Assembly (NCBI RefSeq): GCF_018332715.1
Contig: NZ_BOQP01000070.1
Coordinates: 1-58,825, forward strand
Direction: 5' to 3'
Source: Winogradskya consettensis
GTDB lineage: Bacteria > Actinomycetota > Actinomycetes > Mycobacteriales > Micromonosporaceae
Length of the DNA stretch: 58,825 nt
The notes beneath the pieces were generated by a model that did no database searches, had not been told where the DNA came from, and saw nothing but the letters and a program-made list of their open reading frames with translations. Made by a program: the position numbers and the translations under genes. Within the stretch, counting starts at the first letter, position 1, and every line of letters begins with the position of its first letter. This document shows, piece by piece, positions 1 to 8,702 of the stretch.

Positions 1-35
1 TAGACACCCAGGCCTCCACCCGTCCACCGCAAGAA

Positions 36-242
36 TCAAGCGGCCCGTCGCTGCAAAGGAGCCACCCGCCCACCACCAGGACGAAGCCAAACCCGAATCT
101 CCAACGGCGCAAGAATCTCAGCCGCACCACACCGGGTACACAACAGCTCGGGGCACTCGTCCTCATGCCCGTCGTCGCACGGAGGCGTCAAGAACGGGAG
201 TTCCGTATCGCAGAGGACGCAGCGCAAATCGCGTTCCTTCAC
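36..242 (-). CDS. small zinc-ribbon-like protein
   Basis: A 68-residue protein of unknown function. It has six cysteines arranged as C8-x2-C11, C22, C30 and C35-x2-C38, which suggests a zinc-ribbon or rubredoxin-like metal site. I chose the GTG start at 242 because AGAGGAG lies 8 bases upstream. A TTG start at 290 would add 16 acidic residues but has no ribosome binding site that I can see. The C-terminal tail is Arg-rich. It lies downstream of trpD on the same strand. The metal site is inferred from cysteine spacing only. Confidence 0.6.
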   Translation of the reverse strand: MKERDLRCVLCDTELPFLTPPCDDGHEDECPELLCTRCGAAEILAPLEIRVWLRPGGGRVAPLQRRAA

Positions 243-366
243 GGGTGGCTCCTCTTCGTCGGAAGGTGGAATTACCCGAATGTCATTCAAACGTTGTCAT
301 GACGGACGCGAGGAGCGTTGGAGGTGCGTCGGCGTGTTGTGCCGGGTTTCCGGGTGGGGCCGGGGG

Positions 367-1431
367 TCAGGGGAGCTCGGCGGCCTTGGCGGTCCTGGCG
401 GCTTCGACCCAGCGGTTGAGCAGGGTTGTTGCTGCTCCTGAGTCCACTGTTTCGGCGGCGCGGGCGATGCCGGCGCGCATGGTGTCGGCGAAGGTGCCGG
501 GGAAGCCCGCGTGGGCGGCGAAGGCGGCGGCTGCGTTGAGCAGGACCGCGTCGCGGATCGGGCCTTTGGCGCCGGCGAACATGTCGAGGGCGGCTGCGGC
601 GTTGAAGGGGGCGTCGCCGCCGCGGAGGTCGCCGGGGGCGCTGCGGGGCAGGCCCAGGTCGACGGCGTCCACGACGGATTCGGTGACTGTGCCGTCCGAC
701 ACGAGCCAGACGCGGGTGGGTGCGGCGGTGGTGAACTCGTCGAGGCCGTCCTCACCCCGCATGACCAGGGCGGAGTCGCCTCGGCGGGCGAAGACCTCGG
801 CCATGACCGGGGCCATGCGCAGGTCGAAGCAGCCGACCGCGGCGTTACGGGGGCGGGCCGGGTTGGTGAGGGGGCCGAGGAAGTTGAAGAACGTGGGGTG
901 GCCGAGCTCGCGGCGGGTGATCGCCGCGTGCCGCATGCCGGGGTGGTAGCGGGCCGCGAAGCAGAACGCGATGCCCGCCTCGGCGACCGTGGCGGCCACG
1001 CCGGCGGGGCCCAGGTCGAGCGGAATGCCGAAGTGTTCGAGCAGGTCGGCGGTGCCGCACGCGGAGGATGCCGCGCGGTTGCCGTGCTTGACGACCTTGA
1101 CCCCGGCCGCCGCGGTGACGATCGCGGCCATCGTGGAGATGTTCACGGTGTGAGCCTGGTCGCCGCCGGTGCCCACGACGTCGACGGCGTCCTCGCGGAT
1201 CCGCTCGGGCAGGTCGACGACGGTCGCGTTGGCGAGCATGGCCTCGACCAGGCCGGAGAGCTCACCGGGTGTCTCACCCTTGGCGCGCAGGGCGACGGCG
1301 AAACCGGCTACCTGTACGGGGGTGGCGTTGCCCGCCATGATCTCGCCCATCGCCCAGGCCGTGTCCTGCGCCGAGAGCTCCTCGGTGCGCAGCAGGGCGC
1401 TGAGCAGTTTGGGCCAGGTGCGTGCGCCCAT
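367..1431 (-). CDS. trpD: anthranilate phosphoribosyltransferase
   Basis: Transfers phosphoribose from PRPP to anthranilate, the second step of tryptophan synthesis, in the cytoplasm. The 354-residue length is normal for TrpD. The PRPP-binding GTGGD motif is at residues 87-91, and the KHGNRAASS anthranilate/PRPP loop at about 115-123 (usually KHGNRSVSS). The N-terminal helical domain is complete. It is not in a trp operon here. It sits next to the cytochrome oxidase/bc1 genes, as the mycobacterial trpD does. A GC-rich hairpin lies in the 69 bases upstream. Confidence 0.95.
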   Translation of the reverse strand: MGARTWPKLLSALLRTEELSAQDTAWAMGEIMAGNATPVQVAGFAVALRAKGETPGELSGLVEAMLANATVVDLPERIREDAVDVVGTGGDQAHTVNISTMAAIVTAAAGVKVVKHGNRAASSACGTADLLEHFGIPLDLGPAGVAATVAEAGIAFCFAARYHPGMRHAAITRRELGHPTFFNFLGPLTNPARPRNAAVGCFDLRMAPVMAEVFARRGDSALVMRGEDGLDEFTTAAPTRVWLVSDGTVTESVVDAVDLGLPRSAPGDLRGGDAPFNAAAALDMFAGAKGPIRDAVLLNAAAAFAAHAGFPGTFADTMRAGIARAAETVDSGAATTLLNRWVEAARTAKAAELP

Positions 1432-1464
1432 GGGGGCCTCCGTTGTCGCTTGCCGGGATGAGGT

Positions 1465-1490
1465 GGGCCGGCCCCCGCTGAGGCCGGCCC
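1465..1490 (-). terminator. GC hairpin between the receiver-like gene and trpD
   Basis: Perfect 8-bp inverted repeat GGGCCGGC / GCCGGCCC with a 10-base loop, in the 69-base gap between the gene ending at 1501 and trpD starting at 1431. There is no T-tract, so it is either a weak terminator for the upstream gene or a leader structure for trpD. I see no Trp-rich leader peptide. Confidence 0.4.
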
Positions 1491-1500
1491 GGGGGGATCA

Positions 1501-1947
1501 TCAGCCCAGGGTGCCCATGGTGCCCAGTGCGACGGCGCCGCCGCGGCGGGCGCGGAGCATGCCGGCGATCGTCTGGCCCGTGGTCACCGGGTCGAGGGGG
1601 TAGATCAGCGTCTCGTCGACCTGGGCGAACGCGGCCAGCCACCGGTCCGCCGCGCGGGCGATCACGACGCAGGTGGGCGGCGGGTCGGCGTACTCGTCCT
1701 TGGTCTGGCGGGCGATGCCCAGGCCGCCGGCCGGGGATGCCTCGCCGTCGAGGACCATCAGGTCGATCTCGTAGTCGTCGAGCAGGCGACGGCACTCCTC
1801 CCAGGTGGAGGCGTCGGTGAACTCGACCTTCAGGTCGGCCGCGGGGCGTACGCCGATCGCGAGCCTGATCTTGTCGCGGACCGCGACGTCGTCGCTGTAG
1901 AGCAGGACCGTGTAGGTGTCCGGCTCGGGCTTGGTGCTGTCGCTCAT
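1501..1947 (-). CDS. response-regulator receiver-like protein
   Basis: A 148-residue protein with a CheY-like pattern: YTVLLYSDDVAVRDKIR at the first strand/acid pocket, then IDLMVLDGEA where the phospho-accepting Asp would be, then CVVIARAADRW. There is no output domain, so it may act as a single-domain or degenerate receiver. The Thr/Ser and Lys switch residues are not clear, so phosphorylation is uncertain. I preferred the internal ATG at 1947 to a start at 2004, because the longer form would overlap ctaG by 4 bases and its extra residues look non-homologous. It probably shares a transcript with ctaG upstream. Confidence 0.7.
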   Translation of the reverse strand: MSDSTKPEPDTYTVLLYSDDVAVRDKIRLAIGVRPAADLKVEFTDASTWEECRRLLDDYEIDLMVLDGEASPAGGLGIARQTKDEYADPPPTCVVIARAADRWLAAFAQVDETLIYPLDPVTTGQTIAGMLRARRGGAVALGTMGTLG

Positions 1948-2000
1948 GATCTGCCCCGGCTTTCCCAGCTCGTAGGTGCCCGCTGATGCTACCGAACCGG

Positions 2001-3050
2001 TCATTCGGCGTCGGTCCGCGGTCGTGCCGACGCGACCTCCGTTGTGATCTTGGTCGCCGCGTCCTCGGCGTCACCATTGTTACCGGCGTCACTGTCGGTC
2101 ATGTCTCCGGGCGGGGGTGTCGCTGTGGCCGCCGCGGCAGCTGCCTCCTCCGCCTCCTGACGGTCCAGTGCACGGTCGATCCGTTTGGCCTCGCGTTCCG
2201 ACTGACGGATCCACTGCAGCACCAGGATGCCGAGCATGGTGACGCTGACCAGTTCGCCGCCGGCCCAGAGGATGCCGCCCGCCGTGACCTGGTCGGATTC
2301 CGGGGTGACCCAGGTCAGGTGCAGGTTCGGGTACCAGTCGCCGCCGAGCAGGGTCTTGCTCTGCATGATCGTCAGGCCCAGGACCGTGTGGAACGGCACC
2401 GACAGGACCATGAGCAGGGCACGAGCAGGGTACGGCCACCTGTTCGGCAACGGGTCGAGCCCCAGCAGCGGCCAGAAGAACAGGCATCCGGTGACGATGA
2501 AGTGGATGTGGATGAACTCGTGCAGCCAGGCATGCGCGAGCGTCTCCCGGTAGAGACCCGTGAAGTAGAGGACGAACGGGTTCGCGATGAAGATGCCAAA
2601 CGCGACCAGCGGAAACGTCAGCAGCCGGGCCGGGCCGCTGTGCACGATCGCGAGCACCACCTTGCGGCTCTGCTTCGGCAGTGTTCGCAGTGCCAGGGTC
2701 ACCGGGGCGCCGAGCGCCAGGAAGATCGGGCCCACCATGGCAAGAACCATGTGTTGCACCATGTGCACGCTGAGCAGGGTTGTGTCGTACGCCTCGATGC
2801 CGGTCACGGTCACCAGGGCGATCGAACCGAGGCCACCGGCGACGAAGGCCACAGTCCGGCCCCGCGGCCAGTGGTCACCACGCTGCTTCAGGCGGTGCAC
2901 GCCGTACAGGTAAAGGGCCGCCGCGATCAGCAGGAAGAGTGCGATCAGGCTGGTCAGACGGATCTGCGTGAAGATCTCGGCCGGGCTGAACGGCGGGGGG
3001 ACAGTATCCTCCGCCGCCAGGACGCGGGCGGCCGTTTCAACGTGTTGCAC
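2001..3050 (-). CDS. ctaG: cytochrome c oxidase assembly factor CtaG (caa3-type family)
   Basis: Multi-pass membrane protein of 349 residues in the CtaG/caa3 assembly family, which helps copper insertion or assembly of haem-copper oxidases. About seven hydrophobic segments are visible, with the typical histidine-rich HMVQHMVLAMVGP stretch after the third and a WLHEFIHIHF segment later. The C-terminus is a charged, Ala-rich cytoplasmic tail. The start is GTG at 3050 and the ribosome binding site is weak. It is divergent from ctaE, with 109 bases between them. The partner genes nearby (ctaE, qcrCAB) support a role in the aerobic respiratory chain. Confidence 0.88.
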   Translation of the reverse strand: MQHVETAARVLAAEDTVPPPFSPAEIFTQIRLTSLIALFLLIAAALYLYGVHRLKQRGDHWPRGRTVAFVAGGLGSIALVTVTGIEAYDTTLLSVHMVQHMVLAMVGPIFLALGAPVTLALRTLPKQSRKVVLAIVHSGPARLLTFPLVAFGIFIANPFVLYFTGLYRETLAHAWLHEFIHIHFIVTGCLFFWPLLGLDPLPNRWPYPARALLMVLSVPFHTVLGLTIMQSKTLLGGDWYPNLHLTWVTPESDQVTAGGILWAGGELVSVTMLGILVLQWIRQSEREAKRIDRALDRQEAEEAAAAAATATPPPGDMTDSDAGNNGDAEDAATKITTEVASARPRTDAE

Positions 3051-3159
3051 CCCCCGAGGCTAGGCCTATGAGCTGCTTGCGCGTTCTACCGGGACCCGAC
3101 ACGTACCGGATTCGACCCCCCGCCACACGTTGAGGTGATCGCGGGGCAATAATGAGCCG

Positions 3160-3759
3160 GTGACAGCGGCCCCAGCCATCGACAAGAGCCGGATCCACTC
3201 GCTGACCAGACCCAACATGGTCAGCGTGGGAACCATCGTGTGGCTCTCCAGTGAGCTCATGTTCTTCGCGGCTTTGTTCGCCATGTACTTCGCGATCCGC
3301 GCGGCGGATTACAGCATGTGGGAAGAGCACACCAAAGAGCTCGACGTCCCCTACGCGACGACGTTCACGGTGATCCTCGTGCTCTCGTCGGTGACCTGCC
3401 AGCTCGGCGTGTTCGCGGCGGAGAAGGGTGATGTGCACGCGCTCCGGCGCTGGTTCACCATCACCTTCGTCATGGGCCTGATCTTCGTGCTCGGCCAGGC
3501 GAACGAATACCGCAACCTCGTCCACGAGGGCGTCAAGCTCAACGGCGACGGTTACGGCTCGATGTTCTACCTCACGACGGGGTTCCACGGCCTGCACGTG
3601 ACCGGCGGTCTGATCGCCTTCATCGTCTACATGATCCGCACGACCATGGGCCGGTTCACGCCGGCTCAGGCCACGTCGGCGATCGTCGTGTCGTACTACT
3701 GGCACTTCGTCGATGTGGTGTGGATCGCGCTGTTCGCCATGATCTATTGGCTTCAGTAG
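3160..3759 (+). CDS. ctaE: cytochrome c oxidase subunit III
   Basis: Subunit III of the aa3-type oxidase, 199 residues with about five membrane helices, as in the short actinobacterial form. Family features include NMVSVGTIVWLSSELMFFAALFAMYF near the N-terminus, GFHGLHVTGG in the middle and YYWHFVDVVWI at the C-terminus. The GTG start at 3160 follows a GAGCC stretch. It is the first gene of the ctaE-qcrCAB block. In actinobacteria this oxidase forms a supercomplex with the bc1 complex encoded next. Confidence 0.96.
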   Translation: MTAAPAIDKSRIHSLTRPNMVSVGTIVWLSSELMFFAALFAMYFAIRAADYSMWEEHTKELDVPYATTFTVILVLSSVTCQLGVFAAEKGDVHALRRWFTITFVMGLIFVLGQANEYRNLVHEGVKLNGDGYGSMFYLTTGFHGLHVTGGLIAFIVYMIRTTMGRFTPAQATSAIVVSYYWHFVDVVWIALFAMIYWLQ

Positions 3760-3810
3760 ATCCGCCGCCGTCCGTGAGTTCGAAGGTCACGACCCAGAGG
3801 GACACAACCC

Positions 3811-4659
3811 ATGACTTCTGACACCCCCGCCGGACGGCGCTTCCGGGTGTTCAACCGGCGTCGGTCCGCGCCGAGCCGGGTGCGCAGGCGCCTCGGCGCC
3901 GCGGCCCGCATGCTTGCCGCGCTCGCCCTCGCCGGAGGCATCTACACCGCCTTCGCCCCGGGTGCGTTCGCCGAGGACGACACACAGTTGTCCACGGCGG
4001 CGCAGGAGGGCCAGGCACTCTTCAACAACAGCTGCGTCACCTGCCACGGCCTCAACGCTGAGGGTGTCGAGGGACGCGGACCGAGCCTGATCGGCGTCGG
4101 CTCCGCCTCGGTCGAGTTCCAGGTCGGCACGGGCCGCATGCCCATGACGCGCCAGGAAGCCCAGGCCGAGCAGAAGCGCCCGGTCTTCGACGAGACGCAG
4201 ACCAAGCAGCTGGGTCAGTACATCCAGGAGCTCGGCGGCGGCCCGCAGATCCCGGCCGGCGACCTCACGGACAACGTGAAGACCAACCCGGAGGCGCTGG
4301 CCAAGGGCGGTGAGCTCTTCCGGCTCAACTGCGCCCAGTGCCACGGCAACGTCGGCGCCGGTGGCGCGCTCTCCTCCGGCAAGTTCGCGCCCAGCCTGCA
4401 CGACGCGACACCCTCGCAGATCTACGGCGCCATGCTCACCGGCCCGCAGAACATGCCGGTGTTCGGCGACAACGAGCTGACGCCGGAGCAGAAGACCGAG
4501 ATCATCACGTACATCAACACTCAGATCCAGAACGACAAGGACCCGGGCGGCATCTTCAACCTGGGTGGCTACGGTCCGGCGACCGAGGGTCTCGCGATCT
4601 TCGTGGTCGGCATCACCATCCTGGTGTTCACGTCGCTGTGGATTGCGGGGAAGTCATGA
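3811..4659 (+). CDS. qcrC: cytochrome bc1 complex dihaem cytochrome c subunit
   Basis: Membrane-anchored dihaem c-type cytochrome of 282 residues that passes electrons from the Rieske centre to the oxidase without a soluble cytochrome c. The two haem-binding motifs are CVTCH at 75-79 and CAQCH at 174-178. An N-terminal signal/anchor segment (about 33-50) follows an Arg-rich stretch, and a C-terminal membrane helix lies at about 260-280. Its TGA overlaps the ATG of qcrA, which implies translational coupling. Confidence 0.97.
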   Translation: MTSDTPAGRRFRVFNRRRSAPSRVRRRLGAAARMLAALALAGGIYTAFAPGAFAEDDTQLSTAAQEGQALFNNSCVTCHGLNAEGVEGRGPSLIGVGSASVEFQVGTGRMPMTRQEAQAEQKRPVFDETQTKQLGQYIQELGGGPQIPAGDLTDNVKTNPEALAKGGELFRLNCAQCHGNVGAGGALSSGKFAPSLHDATPSQIYGAMLTGPQNMPVFGDNELTPEQKTEIITYINTQIQNDKDPGGIFNLGGYGPATEGLAIFVVGITILVFTSLWIAGKS

Positions 4660-5759
4660 CCGTTACGCAGGACGGGGCGCACGGGGCCGGCACCGAGCCG
4701 GTCGACGTGAACGACCCCAAGCTCTCCCGCTTCGACATCGTCCGTGAGGGCGCGCGGCGTGACGACATCGAGATCGTCACGTACGAGTCGCAGTTCCAGG
4801 GCACGAACTCCAAGGCGGAGAAGCGGGTCGTCCGCAACATCGCCCTGCTCTTCATGATCTCGGGTGTCGCGGCGGCGGCGTTCGTGGTGTTCTTCATCGT
4901 CTGGCCGTGGGAGTTCGAGCTCGGCCACACGATGAGCGACTACTACACGCCGATCCTGGGCATCTCGCTCGGCATCTCGCTCTTCGCGCTCGGCATCGCG
5001 ATCCTGGCCTGGGCCAAGAAGCTGCTGCCGCACGAGGTCTCGATCCAGGACCGGCACAACAAGCCGTCCAGCGACGAGGACCGGCTCATCACCGGTCAGA
5101 CCATGGCCTACCTGGTGGACGAGCTCGGCGTGCAGCGCCGGCCGCTGCTCAAGGGTGCGATCGCGCTCGGCCTGGCTCCGCTCGGGGTGGCCGCGGCCGC
5201 GCCGCTGCTCGGTGGCCTGATCGAGAACCCGCACAAGGACTCCGAGCCGTTCATGTACCACACCGGCTTCGACCCGGTGCCCAACAACGGCCAGCTGGTC
5301 CGCCTCACCCGTGAGGACGGCAGCCCGGTGCGGCCCGAGGACGTCAGTGTCGGCGGTCAGATCACCGTCTTCCCCGGCATCCCCGAGGGTGCGACCAACA
5401 AGTACGCCGACTCGCCCACGCTGCTGGTGCACCTGCGTGCCCAGGACGCCCAGGACGCCCGCGAGGCGACCGAGGCGGACAAGATCAACAAGGGCGGCAT
5501 GTGGGGCAACTACGTGGCGTACTCGAAGATCTGCACGCACGCCGGCTGCCCGGCCAGCCTGTACGAGCAGCAGACCAACCGGCTGCTCTGCCCGTGTCAC
5601 CAGTCGCAGTTCCTGATCACCGATAACGCGCGCCCGATCTTCGGACCGGCCAGCCGCCGCCTGCCCCTTCTGCCTCTCGAGGTGGACGACGAGGGCTTCT
5701 TCGTGGCAGCGTCTGACTATCCCGAGGTAATCGGACCCGACTTCTGGGAGCGGCCATGA
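4656..5759 (+). CDS. qcrA: cytochrome bc1 complex Rieske iron-sulfur subunit
   Basis: Rieske [2Fe-2S] protein of 367 residues. The cluster motifs are CTHAGC at 293-298 and CPCHQ at 312-316. Three N-terminal membrane helices are visible, as expected for the long actinobacterial QcrA. The start ATG at 4656 overlaps the stop of qcrC by 4 bases. An ATG far upstream in the same frame (4338) lies inside qcrC and is not credible. Together with QcrB and QcrC it makes the menaquinol:cytochrome c oxidoreductase. Confidence 0.97.
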   Translation: MTVTQDGAHGAGTEPVDVNDPKLSRFDIVREGARRDDIEIVTYESQFQGTNSKAEKRVVRNIALLFMISGVAAAAFVVFFIVWPWEFELGHTMSDYYTPILGISLGISLFALGIAILAWAKKLLPHEVSIQDRHNKPSSDEDRLITGQTMAYLVDELGVQRRPLLKGAIALGLAPLGVAAAAPLLGGLIENPHKDSEPFMYHTGFDPVPNNGQLVRLTREDGSPVRPEDVSVGGQITVFPGIPEGATNKYADSPTLLVHLRAQDAQDAREATEADKINKGGMWGNYVAYSKICTHAGCPASLYEQQTNRLLCPCHQSQFLITDNARPIFGPASRRLPLLPLEVDDEGFFVAASDYPEVIGPDFWERP

Positions 5760-7375
5760 AACGTCGAAGGCTGGACCTCGCTCAGGTCCCCGCTAACGTC
5801 GGTAAGGGTGTGGACGACCGTTACAAGGTCGCCACTCCGCTGCGCGGCCTGCTGAACAAGGTTTTCCCTGATCACTGGTCGTTCCTGCTCGGTGAGATCG
5901 CGCTCTTCTCCTTCGTCGTGCTGCTGCTGAGCGGCGTCTTCCTGACGCTGTTCTTCGACCCGTCGATGAAGGAAGTCACCTACGACGGCCCCTACACCGC
6001 CCTGCGCGGCGTGGACATGTCGGCGGCGTACGCGTCCTCGCTGCACATCTCGTTCGAGGTGCGCGGTGGTCTGTTCATGCGCCAGATGCACCACTGGGCA
6101 GCGCTGCTGTTCATGGCATCAATCGTCATCCACATGGCGCGGATCTTCTTCACCGGCGCGTTCCGCAAGCCGCGTGAGGCCAACTGGACCATCGGCATCA
6201 TCCTGTTCCTGCTCGGGTTCTTCGCCGGCTTCACCGGCTACTCGCTCCCCGACGACGGACTCTCCGGCACCGGCCTGCGGATCGCCTCGGCGATCATGCT
6301 CTCCATCCCGGTCATCGGCACCTGGATGTCCGCGGCGGTCTTCGGCGGCGAGTACCCGGGCGAGTTCATCATCGGGCGCTTCTACATCGCGCACGTGCTG
6401 CTCATCCCCGGTGGCCTGCTCGCCCTGATCAGCGTCCACCTGGGCCTGGTCTTCGCGCAGAAGCACACCCAGTGGCCCGGCCCGCTGCGGACCAACGACA
6501 ACGTCGTGGGCGAGCGCATGTTCCCGCGGTACGCCCTCAAGCAGGGCGGCTTCTTCATGGCCGTCTTCGGCACGATCGCGCTGCTCGCCGGCCTGTTCCA
6601 GATCAACCCGATCTGGCTCTTCGGCCCGTACCTCGCCTCGGCGGTCTCCTCCGCGAGCCAGCCCGACTGGTACGTCATGTTCATGGACGGCCTGGTCCGC
6701 CTCATGCCGGCCTGGCAGATCGACTTCCCGATCGGCGACGGCTACGTGCTGCCGCCGCTGTTCTGGCCCGCGGTGGTCGGCCTCGGCGCGCTGTTCACGC
6801 TGCCGATGCTCTACCCGACGATCGAAGCCCGGCGCACCAAGGACAAGGGCTCTCATCACCTGCTCCAGCGCCCGCGGGACGCGCCTGAGCGTACGGGTGT
6901 CGGCGCCATGGCCTTCACGTTCTTCACCATCGCGACGCTGTCCGGTGCCAACGACGTGATCGCCGACAAGTTCCACATCAGCCTCAACGCGATGACCTGG
7001 GCGGGCCGCATCGGTCTGCTGGTCCTCCCGCCGCTGGCCTACTACATCTCGGTCCGCGTCTGCCTCGGCCTGCAGCAGCACGACCGCGAGGTCCTGGCCC
7101 ATGGCGTCGAGACGGGCATCATCCGGCGCAACCCGGACGGCCGTTTCGAAGAGGTCCACCAGCCCCTCGGCCCGGTCGACGACCACGGCCACCCCATCCC
7201 GCTCGACTACATCGGCTGGGTGGTCCCGAAGAAGATGAACAGGGTCGGCGCTCTCGCCCCGGCCATCAAGGGCTTCTTCTTCCCCGTCGAGACCCTGCCG
7301 GAGGCCCCGGTCTCCCCAGCCGTCCCGTCGGTGACCGGCCCCAGCGCCCGCGAGGAAATCACCTCCGGCCGCTGA
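5756..7375 (+). CDS. qcrB: cytochrome bc1 complex cytochrome b subunit
   Basis: Cytochrome b of 539 residues with eight or more membrane helices, oxidising menaquinol at the Qo site. Haem-ligand histidines appear in the segments LHISFEVRGG...MHHWAALLF and YIAHVLLIPGGLLALISVHLG. The Qo-site tetrapeptide PDWY follows at about 302-305. The long hydrophilic C-terminus ends in a Pro/Ser-rich tail, typical of actinobacterial QcrB. It overlaps qcrA by 4 bases and is the last gene before a strong terminator. Confidence 0.97.
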   Translation: MKRRRLDLAQVPANVGKGVDDRYKVATPLRGLLNKVFPDHWSFLLGEIALFSFVVLLLSGVFLTLFFDPSMKEVTYDGPYTALRGVDMSAAYASSLHISFEVRGGLFMRQMHHWAALLFMASIVIHMARIFFTGAFRKPREANWTIGIILFLLGFFAGFTGYSLPDDGLSGTGLRIASAIMLSIPVIGTWMSAAVFGGEYPGEFIIGRFYIAHVLLIPGGLLALISVHLGLVFAQKHTQWPGPLRTNDNVVGERMFPRYALKQGGFFMAVFGTIALLAGLFQINPIWLFGPYLASAVSSASQPDWYVMFMDGLVRLMPAWQIDFPIGDGYVLPPLFWPAVVGLGALFTLPMLYPTIEARRTKDKGSHHLLQRPRDAPERTGVGAMAFTFFTIATLSGANDVIADKFHISLNAMTWAGRIGLLVLPPLAYYISVRVCLGLQQHDREVLAHGVETGIIRRNPDGRFEEVHQPLGPVDDHGHPIPLDYIGWVVPKKMNRVGALAPAIKGFFFPVETLPEAPVSPAVPSVTGPSAREEITSGR

Positions 7376-7383
7376 CCCAGAAC

Positions 7384-7423
7384 CACGAAAAAGGGAGTCC
7401 CGCCCGGGGCTCCCTTTTTCGTG
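7384..7423 (+). terminator. Rho-independent terminator after qcrB
   Basis: Perfect 14-bp inverted repeat CACGAAAAAGGGAG / CTCCCTTTTTCGTG with a 12-base loop, starting 8 bases after the qcrB stop. The T run lies in the descending arm. This marks the end of the ctaE-qcrCAB transcript. Confidence 0.9.
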
Positions 7424-7468
7424 CGCTGATATCTCCCTCGCTGGTGGCCGGGTAGTACGTTCGCGGCC

Positions 7469-7900
7469 GTGCAGACACCCGAGGGAGCACGAGACACGAC
7501 GATCCTGCGATGGGCTGCGCTGGGAATGCTCCTGTCCGCTGCCTTCATCGGGTCGGTCGTGTTCGTGCTCATCCAGCGGTTCTTCCGATACGGGACCTGC
7601 TACGACGTCCAGACACCCGAGGAAGAACTCACCTGCGACGACTACTCCGCGACCATCGCCACCGGGGAGCGGCTCATCCTGATCGTCGCGCTGGCCAGTG
7701 CGGCCGTGATGGCACTGCTCGGCGTGGTGGACGGTGCGCGGCGGCGGTTGGTCGCGCCGGGGTCGTCCTGGCCGGTGCTGCTTCTCATGGGCGGTAGTCC
7801 GCCGGGGTTGCTGGGATACCTGGTGGGGTGGCTGGCCGGGTGGGGCGTGCGCGGGCGCTATCGGCCGCCGGTCACCGCAGCAGGCGAGCGGGAAGGCTGA
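7469..7900 (+). CDS. small membrane protein, unknown function
   Basis: A 143-residue protein with four hydrophobic segments: at about 11-33, 68-87, 98-110 and 112-125. A Cys-containing acidic loop (GTCYDVQTPEEELTCDDY) lies between the first two, with cysteines that could pair outside the cell. It starts at GTG 7469. I recognise no family. It stands alone between the qcr terminator and a repeat array, and its 3' end runs directly into that array. Confidence 0.6.
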   Translation: MQTPEGARDTTILRWAALGMLLSAAFIGSVVFVLIQRFFRYGTCYDVQTPEEELTCDDYSATIATGERLILIVALASAAVMALLGVVDGARRRLVAPGSSWPVLLLMGGSPPGLLGYLVGWLAGWGVRGRYRPPVTAAGEREG

Positions 7901-7985
7901 CCAGCGACAGCGACGCACGGGTTGCCGCCGCAGCGAGGCTGCCCGCGCTCACAACCCGGGGACCTGGGGCGATTCCGCCTGCCAT

Positions 7986-8325
7986 CGGTCACGGCCGGGG
8001 TTGGCGCTGCCTTCGATTGCGCGCGCTTATGGCCGGGGGACTGGTGGTGCCGTTCCGACTGGCCGCGGTCACGGCCGGGGTTGGCGCTGCCTTCGATTGC
8101 GCGCGCTTACGGCCGGGGGCTGGCGTCGCCGTCGCGACTGCCCGCGGTTGCGGCCGGGGCTGGCGTTGTCGTCGCGACTGGCCGCGGTCACGGCCGGGGT
8201 TGGCGCTGCCTTCGATTGCGCGCGCTTACGGCCGGGGGCTGGCGTCGCCGTCGCGACTGCCCGCGGTTGCGGCCGGGGCTGGCGTTGTCGTCCCGACTGC
8301 CCGCGGTTGCGGCCGGGGGCTGACG
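7986..8325. repeat. tandem array of ~40-bp GC-rich units (119-bp higher-order period)
   Basis: This stretch lies in the 459-base gap from 7901 to 8359, which has no credible gene. A block beginning CGGTCACGGCCGGGGTTGG recurs at 7986, 8066 and 8185. The spacing is 80 then 119 bases, i.e. two then three units of about 40 bases. Related units begin GCGGTTGCGGCCGGGG. Several frames stay open through it, but only because stops are absent from the unit; the frames give low-complexity Arg/Ala/Gly peptides. Confidence 0.85.
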
Positions 8326-8359
8326 GTGCCTGCGGCTGCCCGCAGGGAGTCGGGGTGGG

Positions 8360-8647
8360 TCAGTCGGCGTCGGGGAGGCCGATGGCGAAGGCGTCTTCGA
8401 GGTCGTGGCGGGAGTAGGCGCGGAAGGCGATGTGGGATTCGGTGTTGAGGACGCCGGGGGTTTTGGAGATGCGGCCGGCGATGACTTCGGCGATGTCGTC
8501 GAAGTGGGGGACTCGGATGATGGCGATGAGGTCGACGTTGCCCGCTACGGAGTAGACCTCGCTGACGCCGGGGAGGGCTGCGAGGGCTTCCGCTACCTCT
8601 GGGATCGAGTCGGTGGCGCAGTCGATGTGCACGATTGCGGTGTTCAC
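8360..8647 (-). CDS. Lrp/AsnC-type ligand-binding (RAM) domain protein
   Basis: A 95-residue stand-alone RAM domain (the effector-binding ACT-like fold of Lrp/AsnC regulators) with no helix-turn-helix. It contains the typical VYSVAGNVDLIAIIRVP strand-loop-strand and a C-terminal TESHIAFRAYS segment. Such proteins form dimers or octamers and bind amino acids; a role in amino-acid sensing is family inference. I chose the GTG at 8647 because AGAGGAG lies just upstream. A start at 8713 would add residues with no family match. Confidence 0.85.
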   Translation of the reverse strand: MNTAIVHIDCATDSIPEVAEALAALPGVSEVYSVAGNVDLIAIIRVPHFDDIAEVIAGRISKTPGVLNTESHIAFRAYSRHDLEDAFAIGLPDAD

Positions 8648-8702
8648 TCGGGGGCTCCTCTGGTCGGCGTCGCGGTTCATGCTAATCAGGGGGTGGTTCG
8701 GG

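Noticed and set aside
6119..7918. 599-residue open frame on the minus strand across qcrB
   Set aside because: It overlaps qcrB and its terminator and has no recognisable domain; it is an antisense shadow of high GC.
7986..8325. CRISPR array
   Set aside because: Units are contiguous with no unique spacers, the repeat is imperfect, and no cas gene is present.
7734..8448. Several open frames of 130-230 residues through the 40-bp repeat array
   Set aside because: All three plus-strand frames stay open through the same repeats and give Arg/Ala/Gly-rich low-complexity peptides. No family match or convincing start.
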